Shown piece after piece: positions 28,301 to 37,018 of a stretch of 64,000 nt of DNA. Below the pieces are notes generated by a model, which searched no databases, was not told the origin of the DNA, and saw only the letters and a program-made list of their open reading frames with translations. The position numbers and the translations under genes were made by a program. The stretch lies in the NCBI GenBank assembly GCA_040772845.1, contig JAXGXG010000001.1, forward strand, positions 5,642,001-5,706,000. The letters run 5' to 3'. The stretch is from PWXP01 sp040772845 (GTDB taxonomy: Bacteria; Planctomycetota; Planctomycetia; Pirellulales; Thermoguttaceae). Positions within the stretch are counted from its first letter, which is position 1, and every line of letters starts with the position of its first letter.

Positions 28301-30274
28301 CATTGAAGGCCAGCCGCGTCGTTACTTTCGATGCACTCATAGCTTTTTCCGCGGTTGAATAACCGCGGCCCCATTGAAGGACCACTCGACCGGCACGAAG
28401 ACCACGGTTGTTGTGGGGTTTTCCGCGGTTGAATAACCGCGGCCCCATTGAAGGGATGCGCAGGAAGAGATTCGCAAGTTGGCCGGAGAGGTTTTCCGCG
28501 GTTGAATAACCGCGGCCCCATTGAAGTCGGAAACAGCGACGTTCAGGTTATGCTCCCGCCGCGTGTTTTCCGCGGTTGAATAACCGCGGCCCCATTGAAG
28601 TGAATGTCGAGGCTGCCTTCGACCGGCAGAATCGGCCTTTTCCGCGGTTGAATAACCGCGGCCCCATTGAAGTCCCGACATTGGCAATATGGTCCGACCC
28701 CGGCTAACCCCTTTTCCGCGGTTGAATAACCGCGGCCCCATTGAAGTGTCTGGTACGATCTTGACTTGTTCCGCTCCGTACTCGTTTTCCGCGGTTGAAT
28801 AACCGCGGCCCCATTGAAGCCTTGTTCAAGTTGGCTCCACAATGCGGCGTAGTAGGCGTTTTTCCGCGGTTGAATAACCGCGGCCCCATTGAAGCGCTTC
28901 TTTGATCGCGCCGGCCGCCAGTTGCTCGACCTTTTCCGCGGTTGAATAACCGCGGCCCCATTGAAGCGATCCTCGGGCGGAACCGGCTTGTCTTCGTCGC
29001 CCGGTTTTCCGCGGTTGAATAACCGCGGCCCCATTGAAGCGAGTTCGTTTCCCGACCCGACGAGACTGGACTCGACCTTTTCCGCGGTTGAATAACCGCG
29101 GCCCCATTGAAGCCCGCCGAGCTTGCTCAGTGCCGCCGCGACTACCGCTTTTCCGCGGTTGAATAACCGCGGCCCCATTGAAGCACCATTTACAGGAGAC
29201 ACTGAATCATGGCATTCGACGTTTTTCCGCGGTTGAATAACCGCGGCCCCATTGAAGCCGCGCTCGGCACGCCGTGATGGGCACCGCACATCGAGTTTTC
29301 CGCGGTTGAATAACCGCGGCCCCATTGAAGCGCAATCGTCCGTGTCGTGTCGGGTGCGGTAACGGATTTTTCCGCGGTTGAATAACCGCGGCCCCATTGA
29401 AGCAACGGCCTGCTTTCGCTCCGCCGTCTTGTCGGCGGTCTTTTCCGCGGTTGAATAACCGCGGCCCCATTGAAGCCCTGACACCTGTTACCTGACACCT
29501 GTTTTCTAGGAGTTTTCCGCGGTTGAATAACCGCGGCCCCATTGAAGCCAAACCGTGGAACGTGGACCGCTTGGCCGCGTCGCATTTTTCCGCGGTTGAA
29601 TAACCGCGGCCCCATTGAAGCGGCGGCAGGCGAGACGTTGGGAACTTTGATCCGCCGGTTTTCCGCGGTTGAATAACCGCGGCCCCATTGAAGCCTGACC
29701 GGGGAGGCCGGGGGAGCAATCCCCCGGCCATTTTCCGCGGTTGAATAACCGCGGCCCCATTGAAGCATGGCCGCCCGGTGAGCGCGCATCGGTGATTCTG
29801 CCGCTTTTCCGCGGTTGAATAACCGCGGCCCCATTGAAGCGTGATGCCCTGGTCGCTTGCCCAACTCCACCCCTCGGCTTTTCCGCGGTTGAATAACCGC
29901 GGCCCCATTGAAGCCGCCCGAAATAACGCACCGTTGGACCGACTCGGGCATTTTCCGCGGTTGAATAACCGCGGCCCCATTGAAGCGTCGGGATATGAAA
30001 AGCATGGTGCCATAGCCCAGGGTTTTCCGCGGTTGAATAACCGCGGCCCCATTGAAGCGAGACTCCGTAGCTCCGATTTCTTGGGGCAATTCTTTTTTCC
30101 GCGGTTGAATAACCGCGGCCCCATTGAAGCGTCTTTTCCTCCTCCACACGCCCGTGCAATTCGCCCTTTTCCGCGGTTGAATAACCGCGGCCCCATTGAA
30201 GCTTCTTCACCCGCGCACGCCACGCCGCAACGTCCGCCTTTTCCGCGGTTGAATAACCGCGGCCCCATTGAAGC
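25365..30274 (+). CRISPR. type I-G CRISPR array, 69 repeat positions (67 intact, 2 half-repeats)
   Basis: The repeat is 36 bases: TTTTCCGCGGTTGAATAA, then CCGCGGCCCCATTGAAG, then one variable base. CCGCGG at both sides of TTGAATAA (CCGCGGTT-GAAT-AACCGCGG) forms a strong hairpin. Spacers are mostly 36-40 bases. Last base by position: G in repeats 1-44 except repeat 5 (T); T in repeats 45-48 (28492-28747); C in repeats 49-69. Two positions near the leader are damaged: 25797-25813 keeps only the 3' half (and lost one T), and 25901-25911 keeps only the 5' third. The last repeats at the distal end are not degenerate. Confidence 0.99.
29477..29512 (+). other. CRISPR spacer 58, heptanucleotide-repeat sequence
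   Basis: On the minus strand the spacer reads as in-register heptamers AGAAAAC, AGGTGTC, AGGTAAC, AGGTGTC, AGG: the same unit type as the intergenic arrays at 24690, 34430 and 41140. It lies among the old, C-ending repeats. Confidence 0.85.
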
Positions 30275-30373
30275 CTCAACGGCTGGGCGGAGCGGGCACA
30301 GCACTGCCTGGCGACCAAGTGTCGATCGGTACCACGTATGGCCCGATCGGTTGTTTGTTTTCTGTCGCGTTAA

Positions 30374-30415
30374 TCATCCCAGCATCGCCTCCAGTCCTTC
30401 CAAGTCCCCGCCGAT
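30374..30415 (-). pseudogene. HsdM-like C-terminal tail fragment
   Basis: In the frame ending at 30374 the minus strand reads GGDLEGLEAMLG then stop. This is the usual end of type I restriction methylase subunits and nearly the same as the end of the fragment at 30963 (DLDELEAMLG). The 20 bases around both stops are identical. It overlaps the decayed DUF1016 gene and is too short to be functional. Confidence 0.5.
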
Positions 30416-30437
30416 TGCGGCCTGTCGATCTGTCGCT

Positions 30438-30966
30438 TCATTGTTCCAGCCTCCTTCTTTCCGCCTCGATGGCGGCTTGAAGCTGCTCCCTCGATCAGTG
30501 GCCTGTTGGATTGTGCGGACAGTGACCGCACAATGTCGCGATAGTGGATCGCGCCGATGGGTTCCAGGGCGGGTTGTCGGCTCCCGCGCGGACGTTGCGG
30601 TCGTACCAACTGATATAGGTGTTCGACTGCCCGATGTTCTCGTGGGAATTCGGGAGTCAGTGAATCCCGAATCTGGGGATAGGCCTGGTAAAACTGGCGA
30701 TAACGACGCAATTCGCGGACTTCGGCGCGGCTGACGCCCCGCTCCTTGAGTTGAACGGATAGCCGCTCCAGCAGTTGCTTGCCGTATTCGGCCCGATCCT
30801 GCCCACCCTGTTCAAATTCCTGGATGTAACAGCCGATCAGCCAATTGCGTGTCGTCAGACTCACATTCACCGCCCGGGACGCCCGAGCCGCAAGGGCTTT
30901 ATGAATGGAGTAGATCGAGTCCACGAGTTGCGAAAAGCTGATCGATTCGGGCTGCAATTGCGTCAT
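30438..30966 (-). pseudogene. DUF1016 (YhcG-type PD-(D/E)XK nuclease) remnant
   Basis: The N-terminal DUF1016 domain is intact for ~105 residues (AVNVSLTTRNWLIGCYIQEF, YGKQLLERLSVQLKERG, SRAEVRELRRYRQFYQAYP, LTPEFPRE). The frame then breaks: a neighbouring frame reads NTYISWYDRNVRAGADNPP, a piece of the C-terminal nuclease domain, and a further shift gives EQLQAAIEAERRRLEQ before a stop at 30438. So the central part, with most catalytic residues, is deleted and at least two frameshifts follow. Such nucleases often sit inside type I restriction loci. It begins four bases inside the previous remnant. Confidence 0.75.
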
Positions 30967-31379
30967 CCCAGCATCGCCTCCAGTTCATCGAGGTCCTTGG
31001 CGATTTTGGCCTCCATCTTCTTCAGCCGCCGGAGAATCGTCTTGGGCGGGTCGTACTTGACTTCCTCGTGGACAATCTCCTTGTAGCGGTTGATGGAGAG
31101 GTCGTAGGCGTTTTGGGCGATTTCCTGCTTGGGAACGAAGAAGGCCTTGGCCGTGCGGTCGGTGTCCTTCTTCGGGTTCGGGTAGTTGCTCAACAGCCTG
31201 ATTTCATCGAACTGTTCGTGTTCGACGAGCGTCTTGATGGGGCCAGCTTCCTTCTCCGCGGGCCTCGGTCCGGGCAAAGCTGCCAGGATTTCGTCGCGTT
31301 GCTTCGCAGGCAACGACATCGAGCAGGCGCGCATGTCGTTGTGACCGATCCAGCTTGCTAGCAACCGCTTGCGAGGCAT
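30963..31379 (-). pseudogene. chimeric remnant: RtcR/CARF-like N-terminus joined to HsdM C-terminus
   Basis: 138 residues. Residues ~1-68 (RKRLLASWIGHNDMRA, then PIKTLVEHEQFDEIRLLSNYP) resemble, from memory, the N-terminal sensor domain of RtcR-like sigma-54 regulators. Residues ~72-138 (FFVPKQEIAQNAYDLSINRY, KEIVHEEVKYDPPKTIL, LEAMLG) are the C-terminus of a type I methylase HsdM. The join falls near NPKKDTDRTAK with nothing of the methylase core left. A deletion that fused two genes explains it best. The HsdM half is confident; the sensor half is less so. Confidence 0.6.
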
Positions 31380-31575
31380 GCACCAATTCCTTTATGGAAA
31401 GATAAAGGTAATTGTATCTCAACTCCAGTGCAATGCAACGCCCCCGCGTGGCGGGGGGGCGTCTTGCACGACCTCTCCTCGTTGCCAAACATCGCCATGC
31501 CGGGATAAACCTGGATGGCGACGCGTGATTTACCGATGCGCTGACGCGCAGGGTGAGAGCATTGCGCAGCACAGC

Positions 31576-31610
31576 TTTCCGCGGTTGAATAACCGCGGCT
31601 CCATTGAAGC
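31576..31610 (+). repeat. stray CRISPR-repeat copy, 1.3 kb outside the array
   Basis: Differs from the array repeat by the first T (C here) and one C-to-T in the CCCC run; it ends in ATTGAAGC like the old repeats. Right behind it come about 9-bp periodic units (AAGGAACGCAGGGACCTAAA, GGACACAAAGGACCAAAGGG). A second, poorer copy lies at 31654-31681 (TGCTGCGGTTGAATGATTG...). Confidence 0.85.
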
Positions 31611-31680
31611 TAAGGAACGCAGGGACCTAAAGGACACAAAGGACCAAAGGGATTGCTGCGGTTGAATGATTGCGGCCCCG

Positions 31681-31800
31681 GAGACAGTTGACAGTTGACA
31701 GTTGGCAGTTGACAGTAACGCGCTGACGCGGAGGGGGCGGGTGCGCGAGCGGGTTTCGATCTCCGAACTCCGAACTCCGAACTCCGATCTCCTCGCTTCC
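31681..31800. repeat. heptanucleotide array (site G)
   Basis: AGTTGAC and AGTTGGC units run into AACGCGCTGACGCGG, then a GCGCGAGCGGG spacer and CCGAACT/CCGATCT heptamers in mirror orientation. Confidence 0.85.
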
Positions 31801-31892
31801 AGGTTTCTTGGTTATTTGACCTGTCGAACGCTATGCGGAGGCGATGGGTGGGTTGCGCGTGCGCCGTCGGCCGGGACTACCCTGCTACGCGT

Positions 31893-32774
31893 CTATTGAC
31901 CGGCCAGGAAGTCGGCCAGGGCGGGGTAGTAGGAAGCAGGCTGGGGGTCGTTGTGGTCCAGGTTGGGCAGGGCGATGAATTGCTTGGGCTCGTTGGCGGC
32001 TGCATGCAGCTCGCGAGCCATGGCAAGCGGGATGAGCCGGTCGCCCGTGCCGTGCGTGTGCATGAGCGGGCCGCGGTAGTCGCCGATCTTTGCCAGGGAG
32101 TCGAACTTCGTCCGCATGATCGCTTGCACCGGAAGCTGCGGCATGAGAATCCGGGCCAAGGCCGGAAGCGATGTGAACGTGCTCTCCAGGACGAGTGCGC
32201 GGGCGCCGTCCGATGCGGCCAGGTCGATGGCGACCGCGCCGCCCAACGATCGACCGATCAGGACAATCTCGTCTTCCTCCACCCCGGCCCGATGACTCAG
32301 CCAGGCACGGGCGGCGCGTGCGTCCGCCAAGACGCCGGCCTCGTCAGGCATGCCCTCGCTCCGGCCGTAGCCGCGATAGTCGAAACCGAGTACGGAAACC
32401 TGCACCCGGTCGTGCAGGTTGCGAAGGGCGTCGGACCACATCGCCACATTCCCGCCGTTGCCGTGGCAGTAGAGGACAACGGCGCGGGGGTTGGGATGGG
32501 CAAGGTACCAGCCGTGTAGCCGAGTGCCGTCGGCCGAGGTGAACCATGCGTCTTCGAACGGCACGCCTGCCGGCTGCCAGTTCCCTTCCGGATAGGGACT
32601 TGGCACGAAGACCATCGACCGCTCGAACTTGCCCAACGGATCCGGTGAATGGACGGGCGAAACGGGACTGCTGGAGAAGCCCGGGCCGTCCTTCTGGGAT
32701 AGGAGTGGGCCGAAGCAGCCGATGGCCGTACCGAGAAATACTGACAAGAGGATCAGCAGCGAGGATCGGATCAT
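31893..32774 (-). CDS. alpha/beta hydrolase, exported or lipid-anchored
   Basis: A 293-aa serine hydrolase of the BAAT/Bem46-like type. The N-terminus is hydrophobic and ends in a possible lipobox GTAIGC. Oxyanion/substrate strand VVLYCHGNGGNVAMW, nucleophile elbow IGRSLGGAVA (Ser), acid in HGTGDRLIP (Asp) and base in LPNLDHND (His) are all present, so the triad is complete. Substrate unknown; this family includes esterases and thioesterases acting at the membrane. Monocistronic, divergent from the PEP-CTERM gene. Confidence 0.85.
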   Translation of the reverse strand: MIRSSLLILLSVFLGTAIGCFGPLLSQKDGPGFSSSPVSPVHSPDPLGKFERSMVFVPSPYPEGNWQPAGVPFEDAWFTSADGTRLHGWYLAHPNPRAVVLYCHGNGGNVAMWSDALRNLHDRVQVSVLGFDYRGYGRSEGMPDEAGVLADARAARAWLSHRAGVEEDEIVLIGRSLGGAVAIDLAASDGARALVLESTFTSLPALARILMPQLPVQAIMRTKFDSLAKIGDYRGPLMHTHGTGDRLIPLAMARELHAAANEPKQFIALPNLDHNDPQPASYYPALADFLAGQ

Positions 32775-33086
32775 GACAAGCTCCGATGAAGGTTCCGTGA
32801 GGCATAACGGACCAGCATTATGCCAACCCCTCCGAATGGCCGCAATGGCAGTTGCGGGGGCCCGCGTGAGGGGTGGTGATCAGCTTGAGTTTGATGACGG
32901 GGCGGGTTATAATGACAGGTCGTCGGCTGGACGGGCGACGGGGAGGCGAAAGGCATGGGCTTTGCCTGCCCGTGTCGATCCGGAAAAGAGGACAGGCGCC
33001 CTGTATTTCGTATCTGGACAAAACAGGAACCATAGCATGTGGGAACCGGTTCTCGTTTTCGGACAGGCTCTTGCTTACGGGAGGGG
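32775..33086. other. intergenic region with promoter for the PEP-CTERM gene
   Basis: Divergent intergenic region of 312 bases; holds the sigma-70-type promoter listed next and no repeats of the heptamer family. About 175 bases lie between that promoter and the start codon, so the 5' UTR would be long. Confidence 0.6.
32885..32913 (+). promoter_or_regulatory. sigma-70-type promoter
   Basis: TTGAGT (32885-32890) and TATAAT (32908-32913) separated by exactly 17 bases, oriented toward the PEP-CTERM gene. Confidence 0.6.
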
Positions 33087-33092
33087 ATGGCG

Positions 33093-34391
33093 ATGAGTGG
33101 CGGGCCGAAGGTTTGGATCATCGTTGCGGCGGTTATGTTACTGGCGGCCGTAGGTAGCGCCCGCGCGGCGTTGGTTTACGACTTCGAATGGACGGCTGCG
33201 TCCACGAGCGGTCAGAATCCGCAGAATTGGCAGACGCTTCTCGGCGGCGAGCACAGTGTTGGTATCGTTATGACAGGGGCAGGCTGCCGGGCGGCGCGTG
33301 GCACGGGAACGTACGATCAGCAGCACAACGGCGTGCTGTTCGTCTCGCCCGAGTTCGTACTCGATCCGGCCAGTACGGCCGATCTGACGTTCGAGCTGAG
33401 CGCGGGCCGCGGGCACGGCGGCAGCTCCTGGGGCACCGATGCACCGACCAGCCGGCAGGCCGTGATTGACGAGATCACGGCCAATAACGGCCTTTCGTCC
33501 ACCAGTGGTGAAATGGGTGTCGCGTTGCGGCGCGCCTCCACGGGCGAGTACGTTCTGACGAAGGAAAAGACGACTCCGGCCAATGTGTGGGAGCCGCTCA
33601 GCTTCAGCCGGACGGAACTGGACAACCTCATTGGTACCCACGGCGCTAACGAGGTCTATACCGTCGAGTTCTTCGAGTACTTCCATGGTGGCTGGGGGCA
33701 TCTGGAACTGGACAACGTGTCGGTGCCGGGGCATGTGGTTGAAGCGCGGGTGCAGAACTCCGGGTTCGAAGGGACCATGGGCGCCCATAGTTGGAATACA
33801 TTCTATGCCGATGACGCGCGAATCGGCGACTGGTATGCACCCCTGTTCAGCGATCGGATGCAGATCAAGACGGAAGCGAACGGCAATAAGTATCTTGGCC
33901 ATGCGGCGAACGATCCGGCCGGGCAGGGGACGTTTGCCTATCAGGCCGTGGACGCACCGGCATTCGAGAGTCTATACGAATTGTCGTTTGATTACTTCAA
34001 CGAGAACGGGACCGGCGGTCTGGATCCGGAAGAGAACAGGATCCATTGGGCTGTGTGGGGATTTGGAGATCCGGTTGCCCACGCCAATTTCAACAACGGG
34101 AATATCGTCAGCGGGTTTGACGGGCAGCATTCGGCCAATCTGCTGGCGTCCGGTGATTTCCTGGCGGGCGATACGGACGGCTGGCAGAAGTTTCTGACCG
34201 AGTTCGACGTGCCCGGCGGTCTGGAGCGACTTGTCATCGGCATCGGCGATAGCGGCGTCCGGCCGTCGAGCGAAGGCGATCTGATCGGTTTCGATAATGT
34301 CTTCCTCCGCGCCGTCCCGGAGCCGTCCGCGGCACTCTTGGCTTTGCTCGCTCTCGCGTTTTTCGGCTTCCGCCGCAGACACGGGCGATAG
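33093..34391 (+). CDS. PEP-CTERM sorted secreted protein
   Basis: About 432 aa: signal peptide (VWIIVAAVMLLAAVGSARAA), a lectin-like beta-rich region (GQNPQNWQTLLGG, PEFVLDPASTADLTFELSAG), a second repeat-like domain with a FENST-type start (VQNSGFEGTMGAHSWN), and a C-terminal sorting tag VPEPSAALLALLALAFFG followed by Arg residues. The tag should be processed by an exosortase, so the protein is exported to the surface or matrix. GGGAGG at 33080-33085 favours ATG 33093 (or 33087). Ligand unknown. Confidence 0.85.
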   Translation: MSGGPKVWIIVAAVMLLAAVGSARAALVYDFEWTAASTSGQNPQNWQTLLGGEHSVGIVMTGAGCRAARGTGTYDQQHNGVLFVSPEFVLDPASTADLTFELSAGRGHGGSSWGTDAPTSRQAVIDEITANNGLSSTSGEMGVALRRASTGEYVLTKEKTTPANVWEPLSFSRTELDNLIGTHGANEVYTVEFFEYFHGGWGHLELDNVSVPGHVVEARVQNSGFEGTMGAHSWNTFYADDARIGDWYAPLFSDRMQIKTEANGNKYLGHAANDPAGQGTFAYQAVDAPAFESLYELSFDYFNENGTGGLDPEENRIHWAVWGFGDPVAHANFNNGNIVSGFDGQHSANLLASGDFLAGDTDGWQKFLTEFDVPGGLERLVIGIGDSGVRPSSEGDLIGFDNVFLRAVPEPSAALLALLALAFFGFRRRHGR

Positions 34392-34421
34392 TCGAGAGAG
34401 CGTGTGGCTCCGCGGGGGAAG

Positions 34422-34583
34422 AAGGTGTCAGTTGACAGGTGTCAGGTGTCAGTGACGCGCTGACGCGGGAGTTGACAGTTAGAAGCGGAAGGGCGCGAGC
34501 CCTCCGGTGCCGGAGTTGGGAGTTGGGAGTTGGGAGTTGGGAGTTGGGAGTTGGAAGCCAGTATCTGGCAACTGACAACTCAC
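34422..34583. repeat. heptanucleotide array (site H)
   Basis: AGGTGTC and AGTTGAC units, core GACGCGCTGACGCGG, an AGTTAGA-AGCGGAA stretch with hairpin GGGCGCGAGCCC, then six AGTTGGG units in a row. Confidence 0.85.
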
Positions 34584-34655
34584 CCTGAGGCGGCGATTCC
34601 CGCAACCGTAGCACTCCCTTTGGTCTTTTATGTCCTTTAAGTCCCTTCAGTTCCC

Positions 34656-34691
34656 CTTCAATGTGGTTCGCGGTTATTCAACCGCGGAAAG
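34656..34691 (-). repeat. stray CRISPR-repeat copy in reverse orientation
   Basis: Reads as the reverse complement of the array repeat: CTTCAATG, a few changes, then CGCGGTTATTCAACCGCGG and AAAG. The hairpin arms are kept. Located 4.4 kb beyond the array in the cassette with 9-bp units. Confidence 0.75.
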
Positions 34692-34842
34692 GCCTGCATC
34701 GCTTGCAGATTCCGGCCGTCGTGGCAGTACTTCGATTAGGATTACGAGTACGAGCAAGCAGTGTGCGGGAGATGGGAGCGGGACGCGCTCGCACAGAGGT
34801 TCGTCGTAAATTGAACGAGCAAGGTACGTCGCTGGAGAGAAC

Positions 34843-34861
34843 ACTGCCGAGACGGCAGTGC
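34843..34861. repeat. CACTGCCG-AGA-CGGCAGTG hairpin
   Basis: Eight-base perfect stem with a three-base loop. Further copies at 34921-34939 and at about 39027-39046 (first base changed to G), each at the end of the GCACAGAGGTT segment. No T-run follows, so not a classic terminator. Confidence 0.65.
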
Positions 34862-34943
34862 CACGTGTCGCACAGAGGTTCTTCGTAAATTGAACGAGCA
34901 AGGTACGTTGTCGGGGAGAACACTGCCGAGACGGCAGTGCCAC

Positions 34944-34986
34944 CCGCGCGAGCGCGTCAACTGTCAACTGTCAACTGTCAACTAGC
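34944..34986. repeat. heptanucleotide array (site I) abutting the typA stop
   Basis: CGCGCGAGCGCGTC core, then AACTGTC heptamers (AGTTGAC on the minus strand) that end within four bases of the typA stop codon. Confidence 0.8.
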
Positions 34987-34988
34987 AG

Positions 34989-36809
34989 CTAGCTGCGGGC
35001 TTTTTGGCGGGCGAGTTTGCGGCGGTCGGTTTCGCGGAGGATGATTTTTCGCAGGCGTAGTTGCGTGGGCGTGACTTCGACCAGTTCGTCCTCCTCGATG
35101 TACTCCAGCGCGGCTTCTAACGAGAGGACGCGGGGCGGTTTCAAGAGGATGTTGCGGTCGCTGCCGGCGGCGCGGATGTTCGTAAGCTTCTTCTCCTTGG
35201 TCGGATTGACAGGCATGTCGTTCTTCCGGCTGTTCTCGCCCACGACCATGCCTTCGTACACGACGTCGCCGGGGCCGACGAACATCTCGGCCCGATCCTG
35301 CAAGCCGTCCAGCCCGAACGCGACGGCCCGGCCGGCCGTCATGGAGACGAGGACTCCGTTGCCCCGGCCGGGAATGTCGCCCTCCATGGGCCGGTAGCAT
35401 TCGAAGCGATGGTGGAGGATGGCCGTTCCCTGCGTTGCGTTCAGCAGGCGTGTGCGGAGTCCGATCAGGCCGCGGGCAGGGATGGAGAAGGCGGCGTAGG
35501 TGTATTCGTCGTGGCTGGACATCTCCACCAGTTGCCCGCGACGCGCGCCGACCAGTTCCATGACGGCGCCCAGCTTATCGGGCGGGACCTCGACCACCAG
35601 GCTTTCAAACGGCTCCTCCAGTACGCCCTTGTTGTTGTGGACAATCACACGCGGCTTGCCGACCGAAAGCTCGAACCCTTCGCGCCGCATGGTCTCGATC
35701 AGGATGGCCAGGTGCAGTACACCGCGGCCGCTCACTTCGAACGAGTCGCTGCCCGGCGCCGGGGCGACCCGCAGGGCCATGTTGCGTTCCAGCTCGCGCG
35801 TGAGCCGGTCGGCCAGGTGGCGCGTGGTGACGTACTTGCCCTCGCGGCCGGCCAGCGGCGAGTTGTTGATGCCGAAGATCATCTGGATCGTAGGCTCGTC
35901 CACTTCCACCCGCGGCAAGGCGCGGCGGGTGACGGGGTCGGAAATGGTATCGCCTATAGCGATATCCTCGAGGCCGACCAGTGCGGCGATGTCGCCGGCC
36001 GTGGCCTCTTCCACCTGCACGCGGCCGAGCTTGTCGAACAGGTGCACCTCAGCGACCTTGGCGTTTTGCACGCGCCCGCCCGCCTGCATGAGCGCTACCT
36101 GCTGGCCCTGGCGAACGCTGCCGGAGTAGATGCGGCCGACGGCGATGCGTCCGACGTAATCGGACCAGTCGAGGGTGGTGACGAGCATTTGGAGCGGGGA
36201 CTCGGCTTCGATGGCGGGACCGGGGATGACGTCGAGCATCATGTCCAGCAGGGGTTTCATGGAGTCGCCCGGCTGGTCGGGGTCGGGTGTGGCGTATCCT
36301 TCGCGGCTGGTGGCGAACAGGTGTGGGAAGTCGCCCAGGATATCTTCGGCGCCCAGATCGAGCATGAGTTCGAACGTCTGGTTCAGTGCGACGTGCGGCT
36401 GTGCGTCGCGTCGGTCGATTTTATTGATGACCACCACGGGCTGCAGTCGGCACTGGAGGGCCTTGGCCAGGACGAAACGGGTTTGCGGCATGGGCCCTTC
36501 GGCGGCGTCGACCAGGACGAGGGCGCCGTCGGCCAGCCGGAGAACGCGTTCCACCTCGCCGCCGAAATCGGCGTGGCCCGGGGTATCGATCAGATTGATC
36601 TTCACCCCCCGGTAATGGATAGCGATATTCTTCGAAAGGATGGTAATGCCGCGTTCCCGCTCCAGGTCGTTCGAGTCGAGAATGCAGTCGCCCACCAGTT
36701 GGCTGACGCGGAACTCTCCGCTCTGGCGCAGCAGGCAGTCGACCAGGGTGGTTTTCCCATGGTCGACGTGGGCAATGATGGCAATGTTCCGGATATCGTC
36801 TCGCCGCAT
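34989..36809 (-). CDS. typA: TypA/BipA ribosome-associated translational GTPase
   Basis: A 606-aa translation-factor GTPase. G1 AHVDHGKTTLVDCLLRQ, switch region ERGITILSKN, G3 DTPGHADFGGEVER and G4 NKIDRRDA are at the N-terminus. Domain II and the EF-G-like domains III and V follow, then the BipA-specific C-terminal domain (GRAVAFGLDGLQDRAEMFVG). It helps assemble or remodel the 50S ribosome under stress in studied bacteria. ATG at 36809 is preferred to the TTG two codons upstream. Only 2-4 bases separate its stop from a heptamer array. Confidence 0.96.
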   Translation of the reverse strand: MRRDDIRNIAIIAHVDHGKTTLVDCLLRQSGEFRVSQLVGDCILDSNDLERERGITILSKNIAIHYRGVKINLIDTPGHADFGGEVERVLRLADGALVLVDAAEGPMPQTRFVLAKALQCRLQPVVVINKIDRRDAQPHVALNQTFELMLDLGAEDILGDFPHLFATSREGYATPDPDQPGDSMKPLLDMMLDVIPGPAIEAESPLQMLVTTLDWSDYVGRIAVGRIYSGSVRQGQQVALMQAGGRVQNAKVAEVHLFDKLGRVQVEEATAGDIAALVGLEDIAIGDTISDPVTRRALPRVEVDEPTIQMIFGINNSPLAGREGKYVTTRHLADRLTRELERNMALRVAPAPGSDSFEVSGRGVLHLAILIETMRREGFELSVGKPRVIVHNNKGVLEEPFESLVVEVPPDKLGAVMELVGARRGQLVEMSSHDEYTYAAFSIPARGLIGLRTRLLNATQGTAILHHRFECYRPMEGDIPGRGNGVLVSMTAGRAVAFGLDGLQDRAEMFVGPGDVVYEGMVVGENSRKNDMPVNPTKEKKLTNIRAAGSDRNILLKPPRVLSLEAALEYIEEDELVEVTPTQLRLRKIILRETDRRKLARQKARS

Positions 36810-36884
36810 AGTCAAGGCATCAGGCGGGGGTGCAAAACCCTCCAGTATAACAGAGTTTGCGCGGGAGGGAAGGGGGAAAGCGGG

Positions 36885-37018
36885 AGCTGGAAGTTGGGAG
36901 ATGGGGGGAGAAGGTGTCAGTTGACAGGTGTCAGTTGACAGTTTTCAGTTTTCAGTTTTCAGTTTTCAGTTTTCAGTGACGCGCTGGCGCGGTAGCCCAG
37001 CCGCGCGAGGGCGTTATT
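36885..37018. repeat. heptanucleotide array (site J)
   Basis: AGCTGGA, AGTTGGG, AGGTGTC, AGTTGAC and then five AGTTTTC units run into GACGCGCTGGCGCGG. Confidence 0.85.

Larger units (their letters stand above)
31380..31892. other. gap with stray CRISPR repeat and heptamers
   Basis: No gene. Contains a G/C hairpin region (31443-31463, CCCCCGCGTGGCGGGGGGG), a near-perfect stray CRISPR repeat with a degenerate second one, and a heptanucleotide site. Confidence 0.75.
34392..34988. other. repeat-filled gap before typA, first cassette
   Basis: No gene. From left: heptamer site H, a block with ACTCCCTTTGGTC and 9-bp units (ATGTCCTTTAAGTCCCTTCA), a stray CRISPR repeat on the minus strand, a GATTAC hexamer arm, and two copies of a segment running GCACAGAGGTT to ACGGCAGTG (34793-34862 and 34871-34940). 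Nearly the same cassette is repeated at 38765-39065. Confidence 0.8.

Noticed and set aside
25334..30318. Long repetitive open frames with SMGPRLFNRGK, FNGAAVIQPRK or LQWGRGYSTAE motifs
   Set aside because: They are translations of the CRISPR repeat in three frames; no ribosome-binding sites or domain structure, and the array explains them fully.
34843..34861. CACTGCCG/CGGCAGTG hairpins as intrinsic terminators
   Set aside because: No T-run follows any copy, and they occur as part of a repeated cassette rather than at fixed gene ends.
35409..36938. A 509-residue plus-strand frame opposite typA
   Set aside because: Antisense shadow; the typA motifs on the other strand are unambiguous.
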